A stretch of DNA of 64,000 bases from Mauremys mutica (taxonomy: Eukaryota > Chordata > Testudines > Geoemydidae), in NCBI RefSeq assembly GCF_020497125.1, contig NC_059087.1, forward strand, positions 18,323,925-18,387,924, in the 5' to 3' direction. The translations under genes and the position numbers were made by a program. Positions 22,310 through 32,175 of the stretch are shown in pieces (within the stretch, counting starts at the first letter, position 1; each line of letters starts with the position of its first letter). The notes beneath the pieces are model-generated. The model saw only the letters and a program-made list of their open reading frames with translations. It was not told the origin of the DNA and did no database searches.

Positions 22310-23728
22310 TCAGTTTCTCTTGAAAGCAAGTGGAGAGTCATAGGTTACCTGCTCTCCGAGGAAACTTGCTTTCAAAGCCTCCCGGATACACAGCGCTTCC
22401 CGCTGGGATATTCTCTCGGCACGGGTGTCTGGCTGAGCGTAAACTGCAGCCAGGCGATTTGCCTCAACCTCCCATCCGGACAAAAAGGTCTCGCCCTTAC
22501 TCTCACAGAGATTGTGTAGCACACAGCAAGCAGCAATAACTACGGGGATATTCTTTTCGCTGATGTCCGAGCGAGTCAGTAAGCTCCGCCATCTCCCCTT
22601 GAGACGTCCGAAAGCACACTCCACCACCATTCTGCACTTGCTCAGCCGGTAGTTGAAGAGTTCCTTCTCTCTGTCCAAGGCGCCTGTATAGGGCTTCATG
22701 AGCCAGGGCATTAGCGGGTAGGCTGGGTCCCCGAGGATCACTGTAGGCATCTGCACATCCCCAACCGTTAGTTTGTGGTCCGGGAAGAAAGTACCTGCCT
22801 GGAGGCGTTTAAACAGACCAGAGTTCCTGAACACACGCGCGTCATGAACCTTGCCCGCCCACCCAACGAAGATGTTGGTAAAACGTCCCCTATGGTCTAC
22901 CAGTGCTTGCAGCACCATTGAAAAGTAGCCCTTTCGGTTAATGTACTCGCTGGCCTGGTGGGCTGGTGCCAGGGTAGGGATGTGAGTCCCATCTATAGCT
23001 CCACCGCAGTTTGGGAATCCCATCGCGGCGAAGCCATCTATGATGTCCTGGACGTTTCCGAGAGTCACTACCTTTGAGAGAAGTTGCTCAACGATTGCGT
23101 GGGCTACTTGAATCACAGCAACCCCCACGGTAGATTTGCCCACGCCAAAGTGGTTCGCTACTGACCGGTAGCTGTCTGGCGTTGCAAGTTTCCAGAGGGC
23201 TATGGCCACTCGCTTCTGCACACTCAGGGCTGCTCGCATCCGGGTGTCCTGGCGCTTCAGGGCAGGGGACAGCAAGTCACAGAGTTCAAGGAAAGTGCCC
23301 TTACGCATCCTGAAGTTTCGCAGCCACTGTGATTCATCCCAGACCTGCAGCACTATGCGGTCCCACCAGTCCGTGCTTGTTTCCCGGGCCCAGAATCGCC
23401 GTTCCACACCATGAACTTGACCCATTGCCACCATGATCTCCACGGCGCGGCGTACCCTGCTTTGTGAGAGGTCTGCGCCACTCTGTGAATTCCTGTCCTC
23501 ACCGCGCTGCCGGAGCCTCCTCGCCCGATTTCTCATCAGCTGGCTGTGGAAGAGGTGGACGATAAGGTGCGAGGAGTTGACAACGGCCATAAGTGCAGTG
23601 ATGATCGCAGCGGGCTCCATGCTCGCAGTGCTGTGGCGTCCGCGCTGTAACCGACCAGAGAAGGGCGCGAACAGATTTCCCGCTGGAGCTTTCAGGGAGG
23701 GAGGGCGTGATTGACGGTTCAATGACAA
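22310..23728 (-). CDS. Harbinger DDE transposase (HARBI1-like nuclease), intact
   Basis: An open frame of 472 codons. The likely start is M37 at 23620 (MEPAAIITALM), giving about 436 residues, because the stretch before it lacks family character. A helix-turn-helix region (YRSVANHFGVGKSTVGVAV) lies near residues 188-205. The catalytic triad is visible: D246 in GGAIDGTHIP, D334 in ILGDPAYPL and E370 in VVECAFGRLKGRW. The YFSMVLQALVDHRGRF and GWAGKVHDARVF blocks of the DDE_Tnp_4 fold are also present. No stop or frameshift interrupts it. The neighbouring Myb-type gene faces it. Placement inside terminal repeats argues for a transposon gene rather than domesticated HARBI1. Confidence 0.92.
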   Translation of the reverse strand: MSLNRQSRPPSLKAPAGNLFAPFSGRLQRGRHSTASMEPAAIITALMAVVNSSHLIVHLFHSQLMRNRARRLRQRGEDRNSQSGADLSQSRVRRAVEIMVAMGQVHGVERRFWARETSTDWWDRIVLQVWDESQWLRNFRMRKGTFLELCDLLSPALKRQDTRMRAALSVQKRVAIALWKLATPDSYRSVANHFGVGKSTVGVAVIQVAHAIVEQLLSKVVTLGNVQDIIDGFAAMGFPNCGGAIDGTHIPTLAPAHQASEYINRKGYFSMVLQALVDHRGRFTNIFVGWAGKVHDARVFRNSGLFKRLQAGTFFPDHKLTVGDVQMPTVILGDPAYPLMPWLMKPYTGALDREKELFNYRLSKCRMVVECAFGRLKGRWRSLLTRSDISEKNIPVVIAACCVLHNLCESKGETFLSGWEVEANRLAAVYAQPDTRAERISQREALCIREALKASFLGEQVTYDSPLAFKRN

Positions 23729-23832
23729 CAGTTACCCAAAAGCACCCTCGACACATTTTTCCCCCAGGAGGCATTGGGAGCTCTACCCAGGATTCCAATG
23801 GGCAGCGGGGACTGCGGGAACTGTGGGATAGC

Positions 23833-23848
23833 TTCCCACAGTGCACTG
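23833..23848 (+). promoter_or_regulatory. ZNF143/Staf-like motif in Harbinger right inner end
   Basis: TTCCCACAGTGCACTG fits the Staf consensus at nearly every position; the usual A after CCCAYA is a G. It lies about 100-210 bases upstream of the possible transposase start codons, which are read on the minus strand. An inverted ctgtggga half-site precedes it at 23821-23828. Confidence 0.45.
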
Positions 23849-24133
23849 CTTCCAAAGTCGACGCCAGCCCCGTTACTGTGGACTCAGAAATTCGAATTAG
23901 TGTATTTACTGTGGATACACAAATTCGACTTCATAAGGTCGAATCCACAAATTCGACTTAAGTAGATTCGAAATAGTCTTGTAGTGTAGACAAGGCCTCA
24001 GAGAGGTAACTGTATGTGTAGAGCAATTGCAGCTGTGCCTAGCAGGTACACAGTGGGAGAAAGCTGAATATTGCTCAGGAAAGAAAGGAGAAAAGGCAGA
24101 TGAGATGGAAAAGCTGCAGAGTCTCTCTGATAA

Positions 24134-24310
24134 GGGGGGAGGGATAGCTCAGTGGTTTGAGCAGTGGCCTGCTAAACTCAGGGTTGTGAGTTCAATCCTT
24201 GAGGAGGCCACTTAGAGATCTGGGGCAAAAATTGGTCCTGCTAGTGAAGGCAGGGGGCTGGACTCAATGACCTTTCAAGGTCCCTTCCAGTTCTAGGAGA
24301 TTGGTATGTC
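24134..24310 (+). mobile_element. tRNA-derived SINE of cryptodiran-turtle type (Cry-like)
   Basis: It starts 'ggggagggatagctcagtgg', whose tagctcagtgg is a pol III A box. A B box follows (gagttcaatcc at about 24188). The lineage-specific body includes 'atctggggcaaaaattgg' and the tail 'aaggtcccttccagttctag', which is shared with CR1 LINE 3' ends. This matches the tRNA-Lys-type SINEs described from hidden-necked turtles and is the main pointer to the host clade. Confidence 0.82.
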
Positions 24311-24450
24311 TCCAATTATTACCTTTTTTAAGAGTTCCTGATGTACTACTGAAGTTGGATGTTGGTGCTAAAGGTTTAAGAACATTGACATTTGATTAAA
24401 AAGGGCTAGTTGAAGTCTTACTGTACTTAATTTGGCAATTGATCTTTGAT
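24311..24450. other. short intergenic stretch, nothing recognised
   Basis: AT-rich DNA between the SINE and the CR1 fragment. Confidence 0.4.
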
Positions 24451-24861
24451 TATCAGCAGGTAAGTATGCCCAGTGGTCTGTGATGGGATGTTAGATGGGG
24501 TGGGATCTGAGTTACTACAGAGAATTCTTTCCTGGGTGCTGGCTGGTGAGTCTTGCCCACATGCTCAGGGTTTAACTGATCGCCATATTTGGGGTCGGGA
24601 AGGAATTTTCCTCCAGGGCAGATTGGCAGAGGCCCTGGAGGTTTTTCGCCTTCCTCTGCAGCATGGGGCACGGGTCACTTGCTGGAGGATTCTCTGCAGC
24701 TTGAGGTCTTCAAACCACAATTTGAGGACTTCAATAACTCAGACATAAGTTAGGGGTTTGTTACAGGAGTGGGTGGGTGAGATTCTGTGGCCTGCATTGT
24801 GTAGGAGGTCAGACTAGATTATCATAATGGTCCCTTCTGACCTTAAAGTCTATGAAACCTG
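24451..24861 (+). mobile_element. CR1 LINE 3' fragment
   Basis: The end 'aggtcagactagattatcat' followed by 'aatggtcccttctgacctta' and 'aagtctatga' is the CR1 3' terminus. The upstream part (gtcgggaaggaattttcctcc) is CR1 3' UTR wording. The insertion is truncated at its 5' side and carries no ORF. Confidence 0.8.
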
Positions 24862-25089
24862 AAATATCCAAATCTGATACAATACTGACTGGGGAGAATA
24901 GCAATTATTATGTGTCTTCCAGTCCTGTAAATATGTGACACATCAACCATTTCAAACACTATCTTCATTTCTTCTCTGCCAAAACTCTTAATCACACCTG
25001 GGCTGTATAGTTCTTCAAAGAAGACACCATAAATCCCTATTCTTTAAACTTCAGTTTTTCCAAAATACAACTGCTCAGATCCCCACCTG

Positions 25090-25900
25090 TTGCTGGAAAA
25101 AGAAATCCACCATCTTCTTCAACATGAAGTCCTAAAAGCACTACATGAAAACTGAGCCATCATCTGCAATTCTGATCCACGCCCTTCATGGCTGGTAAAA
25201 CAGAGACAAAAAAGGATGTGACTCTTACTAACGGAGATAGTCAGCACTTCCTTTGTAGAGGAAAAGCTATCACCCATGCTATAGTAAGCTATAGTCCATC
25301 CATTCTTAAGAAACCATTGTTCATTGCAGTTGACTTCCCAAATAACCACCTGATATCTAAATCCCTTTTCTAGCCAGATGATTGAGAAGCTTGCAAAGAA
25401 CTGTGTACATTCCACCTACCAACTGCCAATATCCTGCATACCCCTAAAATCAGGTTTCAGACTGAACACAGAACAGATACAGTGGTGATCACACTGGTGG
25501 ATGATCTCTTGTCTGTGGACAAGGCCTGTGTAACAGTGGCCGTGCTGCTGGATCTCTCCAGGACATTTGTTATTATCAGTCATGAAATGCTGCTGTATCA
25601 TCTCAGAGATGTGGCAGGGGTTTCCTCCCGCAGGGAACTGCTCCTTTGCCTCCAGAGCCTGTACCACCATTCTTCCACATGTAATGAGACCAGGACCCTC
25701 AACTGTCCTGAATTTGCAGCATGTTCTGCATTTGGCTAATGTGATCCCTGCTTTTGTGACCTTCAGGCTTGATTACTGCAATATGTTATACCCAAGAATG
25801 AAACTTATGACTTAAACAAAAACAAGAGAAAACATCTCCAAGAAATTAAAAATGCATGATTGAGTTTACTTGGCAATGAATACTGTCCAGAGCACGGGTT
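25090..25900 (+). pseudogene. L2-type LINE reverse transcriptase remnant
   Basis: Broken frames keep reverse transcriptase blocks in the right order. First is a fragment resembling 'ILKKPLF' (about 25300). Next is a frame reading TDTVVITLVDDLLSV then VTVAVLLDLSRTF (about 25475-25570), equivalent to the LLDLSAAFDT block. Last is FRLDYCNMLYPRM (about 25765-25800), equivalent to SRLDYCNALY. Frames change between blocks and stops intervene, so it is an old, dead copy. L2 or a closely related CR1-clade element fits best. Confidence 0.7.
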
Positions 25901-27346
25901 TCAGTCCTTATCTTCCAAATCCTCCAAGGGCCTACGCTAAACTACCTTGAGGGCCTCTTCATGCTCAAAGATCATGATCTCCCATGACAGTTCCATTGTT
26001 GCAGGATAGATAACTCATCCTTGAGAGGAAATAAAGTTTTCTCAGCAACTGCCCACAACAGCAACTCAGTCCCAGAGGATATGATATTAGACATATCTTA
26101 CATCTCATTAGACAAATATAAAACCCATATATTTGATTAAGCTTTCTCATAAAAACAGAACAAACACAAAAACCCATGCTAACCTGGGGTTAGGGTAGGG
26201 GGGTGGAGCAGAGAGAAAGAAATCCTTTATTATGTTTACTTGTAGAATTTGTATATGCTTAAATAGAAATTCAGTTAAAGGCTCTATCTCTAATCTAGTA
26301 CTGTGACATTCATTTCCAATAACTACTACTAATAGGATAAAACATTTACAAAAATCCATTTTCCATGTCCCAAACCATTTTATATGCCTTTCAATTGCAA
26401 CTGTTAAAAGAATAAAATGGATAAAAGAATGAAGACATACTTAAACTTTTTTCATTTGAAATTCTTCACCCTACGTTCCCATAAATTTGCTGACAAATGC
26501 TGTTTTTCTATGTGTTGTCTTATCTCTTCAGTTGTTTTCTAATAGTAAGCATTTTTAAGCAATGAATTATGTATTGAGGTGGTTATTGTGACTTTTACTC
26601 TCTGATTTGAGGATTTAATACAAATGTATAAACTTGTTTTTTCTCCCTCTGTCTTTCCTTCTGTGATTTGTGTGTAATGTACATTGTCATATTAATTCTG
26701 TCTTAGGCAGATGCTTTCTATGTTATGGAACATTTCTTAAAGCATTCATGAAAAAAGTAAATAAAGTCTCCCAGCCCCTCTCCCTCCAGAAAAAAGATTC
26801 ACAAAGCTCTCCATCCTGAGAAAAAGGCTGGATGTGTTAACTTAATTGGTATTACTTGTGTGTATAACACTAACATGAACAGATGCACAAAACCCCTCAT
26901 ACAGAGGTTTCTCAAGCTTTTAGATAACGTGGGCCATGTCTTAATGGAGAGATTGACTCACGGACCACTATTCCTCCCATTCACACCAGTCGCCTGCCCT
27001 TCCATTCATGGTCATATAACACCCTTGTCACAACTGCAGTAATTGCTTACATGGAAAAACAATATTTGAAAATATGAAATATATTTTTAGCTTCCTTTTA
27101 ATGTGATTTACCAGCTGGAAACAAGGAAAGCCTGCACCTGGTGACCAGCCTGTTCTGCACAGACCAGCAGTTGAAGACTGAGAACTGTTGCTCTAAGAGC
27201 TAGCAAGATTTCAGCTAATACATTACATGGGATCCACATATACACAGTTTCCCCAAAGCTAGGAAACAAGCTAAAACACCTTTTCTTCAAATACATTTAT
27301 GCTGGATAAGGTGAATGAAGCATAACTTTGTTGAAAACATTTTTGA
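25901..27346. other. intergenic DNA, nothing recognised
   Basis: AT-rich; the left part may be the eroded 3' region of the L2 copy. No exon, promoter or intact transposon was seen. Confidence 0.45.
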
Positions 27347-27454
27347 AAAATGTCCTCAAAACCTAGTCTTGTGAATTGTTTTATATATAGAGAGAGATAT
27401 ATAGAGAGAGAGATTAAAAAAACAATTCACAAGACTAGGTTTTGAGGACATTTT
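27347..27454. repeat. 36-bp perfect inverted repeat with a 36-bp loop
   Basis: The arm 27347-27382 (starting aaaatgtcctcaaaacctag) is an exact reverse complement of 27419-27454. The loop between them is an atatag/agagag low-complexity stretch. No terminal-repeat family or target duplication was recognised around it. It could fold into a long hairpin in DNA or RNA. Confidence 0.9.
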
Positions 27455-27624
27455 ATATATGTTTTAACAGAGATATACCCAATTTACACTGGCTGGCATG
27501 ACAGTTTTTGCAGAAACTATGTTTAAAAATGGTTGGTTGACACAGGAAACTAGTGTACAGAATACAAAGCTTTGGTGATGTAAACTTGTACAAAGTATTA
27601 AAATCAATGTGCTATGAAGCTTTA

Positions 27625-27646
27625 CTATATATATATATATATATAG
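27625..27646. repeat. (TA)n microsatellite
   Basis: About ten TA units preceding an ancient repeat fragment. Confidence 0.85.
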
Positions 27647-27649
27647 CAT

Positions 27650-27745
27650 CAGTGTCTAGATGCCCCAATCAGGAATTGGGGTCCTATTGTGCTAGGCACT
27701 GTACATACATATAATGAAAAGACAGGATCTACTGAACTGAACAGA
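27650..27745. repeat. ancient SINE/LINE fragment ('ttgtgctaggcactgtac')
   Basis: The stretch 'cccaatcaggaattggggtc' followed by 'ctattgtgctaggcactgta' and 'aaaagacaggatct' belongs to the same diverged repeat type as 9350 and 15870. Confidence 0.45.
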
Positions 27746-28646
27746 GGCCAAGAGTACATCCATATCCGAATAAGCTACAGAGTTTGATGGTTCTAAAAAG
27801 TAGCATGACATGTCTTGCAAGCTATTTCATAATATCATAAAACAGATAACTTTATGGCTAATGTTATTCTCTACATGTTGTGCCTGTTCTTTAGTTCCTG
27901 TTCCTCTCTGATGGAAGTTTGATTATACTTTAGTTCTAATCATAGGAATACAGTATGCCATAGCAGGTGTACACATAATCTCAATTCTAGTAATTGCTTT
28001 ATATTCTGGAGATGAGGCCTAATTTGAGCATTTGCTACAGGTGCCATCTATTTCATGAGCAACTAGTTTGTGACTATGTGTACCAGTGCCCTCTACTGGA
28101 GGTTTTATGTTTTTGTCTTTTGCTTTTTAATATTTCTTTTTCTTTCCAAAACTAAGATTTATACACAACAGAACCTATTCCAAAAGCAGCATGTTGTGCC
28201 AAATCTGAATTTGGTCCACCATCAATCATAAGATAATAATATAAACAATACATCAAAAGAAACTCTTATGTGTAAGATAATAAAATTACAGAGTAGATGA
28301 ACAAGAAATATTAATCATAAACTACAAACAATGGGAAACAGAAAGAAAACCCAACAAACAAATGTCCCATAAATTCTTCATTTTTATCAGTCAACTGAAA
28401 GGAATCCCACTGGCTAGACCCATGTCAACGTCCATCAGTTCCTTCTACTCTCTTTTCTCTGACTCTAACTCATCAGGAAGTTGGCATCAGTTTGGCCCCA
28501 TCTACAGTGGTATTTTACATTTTATAGAAATCATATTTAAACTTTATTTAAAGTAAACAAGCAAAATATTTTAACATGGTTTAGCCAACCAGCCTGGGAA
28601 GGGACAACCTATTTTAAAACTCTATTTGAAAACATGATCTAGCCTA
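27746..28646. other. intergenic DNA, nothing recognised
   Basis: AT-rich single-copy-looking sequence with no supported feature. Confidence 0.45.
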
Positions 28647-28654
28647 GCATAGAC

Positions 28655-28874
28655 CAGTGGTTCTCAAACTTTTGTACTAGTGACTCCTTTCACATAGCAA
28701 GCCTCTGAGTGTGACCCCCCTAAAAAATTAAAACCACTTTTTTATATATTTAACACCATTATAAATGCTGGAGGCAAAGCCGGGTTTGGAGTGGAGGTTG
28801 ACAGCTTGCGACCCCCCCATGTAATAACCTGGTGACCCGCTGAGGGGTCCCGACCCCCAGTTTGAGAACCCCTG
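28655..28874. mobile_element. hAT-type MITE, 220 bp
   Basis: The left end is CAGTGGTTCTCAAACTTTT and the right end, read inward, is CAGGGGTTCTCAAACTGG. A perfect 8-bp duplication GCATAGAC flanks it (28647-28654 and 28875-28882). The body contains 'tgtgaccccc', 'ttatatatttaacaccatta' and 'ggggtcccgacccc'. This is a non-coding hAT family widespread in reptiles. Confidence 0.9.
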
Positions 28875-28882
28875 GCATAGAC

Positions 28883-30242
28883 TGTATTCTAGAGAGCAGC
28901 AGATCTCCAGGCCCACATTCTCCCCTGATTTCAGGCTGCTTTGCACAGCTGACTCCAGCAGAATTAGCTGAATGGTGGCACAGAGCTGGTATAAGCACTT
29001 CTTCACTCCCACCATAGCTGGGGCATTTCTGCGCTAGTTGCTGTGATGACCCTTTGGAGTCATTTGCAAGCAGCATAAACTTATGACAGGAGACTGGACT
29101 GGTGCACAGACATCCCAAGAATGAGAGTGTGGCTTAATGTCACCTTAGCACTCTTCTTTCCCGAGTTGCGCTGTGCATTCCTCAGTTGTAGCCAAGGATC
29201 TATTTTTAAAAATGTGTTTGCCAGCTCCATCCACAGTAGCTTAGACAAACTGTATTTCAACTGAGTTGGTCTGAATCAGGCCAAACCGGTCAAGCAATAT
29301 GGTTCCTCACCCAGATGGAGCCTAAAGGGTGGCTACAAATCTGAAACATGGATCTCGACTCTTCCCTTCCTTGTGTTCTGCTGGGAATGAGAAGGGTCAC
29401 GCATCTTACTAAAAGAACAGGAGTACTTGTGAATACAGACTAACACGGCTGCTACTCTGAAACTCATCTTACAGTCTCTCTTCTATTGCTATACCTTACT
29501 TTAAAAGTTTATTTGCACGAGGAAAGCAACCCATTACCAACAATCTAAGGCCCTGATCATAGATTTGCCCACACAGATTTATCCACATGCTTAACTTTAC
29601 ACTTGTGAGTATTCCCACTGAGCTCACTGGAACCACTCATATGCTTAAACCCATCCATAACTCTTGGCAAGATCAGGGTCACTGTCAATAATGGGTCTTC
29701 CTGAACCAATGTTGCAAATGGTTTGACTGCTAGTATAGATAGGGCAAATCTGTTTTCAGCATCATTACAAAAACTGACAGATACTTTCAGAACCAAGTGT
29801 CCCTACTATATGAGCACTTAAACCATTTTCAGTACTAGTTCAGAGTGACCTATTGATAAACATTGTCAGCAATGATCACTTTCCTAATGCAGAGGGAGTT
29901 CTAGTAGCTGCTGCCATTACCTTGTTTTGAACAATAATGGCGTGTGTGAATGACCTTTTCAAAAGCAATACATTCTGATTCATGAGGGGAAAGAGGATGG
30001 AGCATTCTTAAACAGCAGTTCCCAAATGTGGTCCTCTGAGCACGGTTGCTCTGAGGAGCTTTCACCAGCTGGTAACATAGTTGCTCTTGTCCTTGTTTCC
30101 AACTGGCTGTACATGAATTCAGGTCCTTCAGTGCAAAAGAGTGGAAATCTGTAATACTTCCAGATGCCTGGCATAAAGACAGCTAAAAAAGTACACAAAT
30201 ATTTTCCCAACAAAATTGCTGCATTTGCAACAGGGAATTTAA
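28883..30242. other. intergenic DNA with small repeat tails
   Basis: Mostly unrecognised. At 29410-29463, 'gaacaggagtacttgtgaat' followed by 'acagactaacacggctgcta' is the end of an interspersed retroelement related to 11787 and 16209. 'cagttcccaaatgtggtcct' at about 30013 may be an eroded hAT end. Confidence 0.45.
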
Positions 30243-30391
30243 GGCCATGTCTACACTATCAATTTGTGTCAACAAAAGTGATGTCGATACCCATAAGTTG
30301 ACATAATAAAAATCACAATTTTGTGTTCACACTTGCTCCCTCTATTGGCAGACCGCATCCACAGTGGGGGCACCATCATCGACAGTGTGAG

Positions 30392-30407
30392 CAATGCACT
30401 GTGGGTA
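30392..30407 (-). promoter_or_regulatory. ZNF143/Staf-like motif in the decayed Harbinger
   Basis: Read on the minus strand, TACCCACAGTGCATTG follows the same near-consensus Staf pattern as 23833-23848. It lies in the equivalent inner-end position, upstream of the transposase remnant. An adjacent plus-strand 'atcccacagt' lies at 30411-30420. Confidence 0.4.
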
Positions 30408-30863
30408 CCTATCCCACAGTCCTTCCGTCACTAGGTGTTATGGGATGACGGAGCGGATCGTGGTGTATCTGGGGACAGTGCTAAATGTCCCGTGATGCAT
30501 TGCTTTCTGTCCTAGCACTCCATGGGCTTCCGGCTTTCTTTTGCAGCATTTTTTCAACAGCCCTTCTTTGCTGTGAACCCCAGCATCTCTGTGAGAAGGG
30601 ATGGATCCCACACTGCTCTCCTATGCTCTGTTAACTGTCATGAAGACATCGTGGATGGCAGTGCAGTTAATCGTGAAGTTCCTACCTGAAGAAGCCTTGC
30701 AGGTGCCTGACCTGATAGGAGCAATTTTAGATTGCTTTTGGCATTCATAGAGCAGGTGCATAGGGTAGGCTATCACTTTTGGGCTTGTGAAACAAGCACT
30801 GAATAGTGGGATCGTATAATCATGCAGGTGTGGGATGACGAGCAGCGGCTACAGAACTTTTAG

Positions 30864-31880
30864 ATGAGGAAAGCCACCTTCCTCGAACTGTGCGCGGAGT
30901 TGGCCCTAGACCTGCAGTGCAAGGACACCAGAATGAGAATTGCCCTCTCAGCAGAGAAGCGTGTAGCAATTGCTGTGTGGAAGCTGGCAACTCCAGACTG
31001 CTATCAGTCAGTCGCAAATCAATTTGGAGTGGGGAAGTCAACCCTTGGAGATGCGTTAATGCAAGCGTACAGGGCAATAAATCACATCCTGCAACGAAGG
31101 ACTGTGACTCTGGGAAACGTGCGTGAAATAGTGGACGGCTTTGCAGAAATGGGTTTCCCTAACTGTGGAGGGGAGATAGATGGCACACATCTTCCAATTT
31201 TGGCACCAGACCACCTTGCGACGGAGTACATCACTAGGAAGGGGTACTTCTCCATAGTGTTGCAGGCACTTGTGGATCACTGTGGGTGTTTCGCTGACAT
31301 CAACATGGGGTGGTCTGGGAAGGTGCATGACGCACGTATGCAGGGCCGGCTCCAGCACCAGCATTCCAAGCTGATGCTTGGGGCGGCATTCTGCAAGGGG
31401 CGGCAGTCCCTGTGTTTTCACCCCAAGGCAGCGCACTTAATTGCCGCTGCGGACAGTGGGGGCAGTCCGTGCGCCTTTAGGGCAGCAGGCACATTTCCGC
31501 GGAGGCGGCAATTCGCCAGCAGCTTCTATGTTTAGCTGTCTGCGGTGGCTTCAGCTAAACATAGAAGCTGCTGCCGAATTGCCGCCGCCGCGGAAACGCG
31601 CCTGCCGCCATAAGGGCACAGGGACTGCCCCTGCTGTCCATCAGCAATTCGGCTGCTGCTTGGGGCGGCTAAAACTGTAGAGCCAGCCCTGCACTCATGT
31701 TCAGGAACACCAGCCTGTACAGAAAGCTGCAAGCAGGGATTTTCTTTCCTAACCAGAAGATTACACTGGAGGGTGTTGAAATGCCCATAGTGATCCTGGG
31801 GGATCCTGCGTAACCCTTACAGCCATGGCTCATGAAACCTTACATGGGACACCTGGACATCTTGAAGAAAAAATAATAAA
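30864..31880 (+). pseudogene. broken Harbinger transposase
   Basis: The frame from 30864 keeps the family blocks up to KVHDAR near 31336: TFLELCAEL, KRVAIAVWKLATPDCYQSVANQFGVGKST (seen in parts) and the first catalytic aspartate in GGEIDGTHLP. A 351-bp hAT insertion then interrupts it. After the insertion the reading resumes as MFRNTSLYRKLQ and IVILGDPA, keeping the second aspartate. A stop codon follows at once, and the part with the catalytic glutamate is missing. The gene is dead. Confidence 0.85.
31341..31691. mobile_element. hAT MITE inserted in the Harbinger transposase remnant
   Basis: The left end is CAGGGCCGGCTCCAG and the right end, read inward, is CAGGGCTGGCTCTAC. The flanks CACGTATG (31333-31340) and CACTCATG (31692-31699) are an 8-bp duplication with two changes. 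Internally it folds back on cagcttctatgtttagctg and its inverse around 31520-31570. Because it interrupts the transposase, it inserted after the Harbinger copy. Confidence 0.82.
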
Positions 31881-31899
31881 GATGATTTACCATTATAAA

Positions 31900-32175
31900 A
31901 GTTTGCTTTTATTGCACAAGAAACTAACTTCGTCCTCCGGGTTAGGTCCTCTTTCCGCCACCTCCGTGCCCTATGAAGTATACAGGCGGCTCTAGGTGAT
32001 GGAGGTAAGGTCATCACCAAAGATAGCATCCAGCTCCTTATAGAACGGGCAGGTCTTAAGTGAAACACCTGAGGGACAGTTTGCCTCCCTCGTATTATGG
32101 TACACCTGCTTCAGCTCCTTTATCTTCGCTCTGCACTGCAGCGTGTCCTGATCATAGCCCTTTTCATATAAGCCT
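31900..32175 (-). pseudogene. Harbinger Myb/SANT-like protein remnant
   Basis: The minus strand near 32165-32080 reads KGYDQDTLQCRAKIKELKQVY. This matches the Myb-domain words DAMQCRVKIKDLRQGY of the intact element. Downstream on the minus strand the frame is short and broken. It faces the transposase remnant, as in the complete copy. Confidence 0.65.

Larger units (their letters stand above)
19163..23997. mobile_element. Complete-looking Harbinger (PIF/Harbinger) DNA transposon, 4.8 kb
   Basis: The ends are inverted: GGCCTGGTCTACACTA on the left and, read from the right, GGCCTTGTCTACACTA. A 3-bp TCA duplication flanks them (19160-19162 and 23998-24000). PIF/Harbinger elements make 3-bp duplications. 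Both subterminal regions carry many attcgaa/attcgac words in both orientations. Inside are the two genes expected of the superfamily, in convergent arrangement: a Myb/SANT-type DNA-binding protein on plus and a DDE transposase on minus. Neither main frame is broken, so the element may be autonomous or only recently silenced. A decayed relative lies at 30243-32372. Confidence 0.93.

Noticed and set aside
24165..24190. A functional tRNA gene at the SINE
   Set aside because: A and B boxes are present, but the cloverleaf is degraded and followed by a SINE body and a CR1-like tail.
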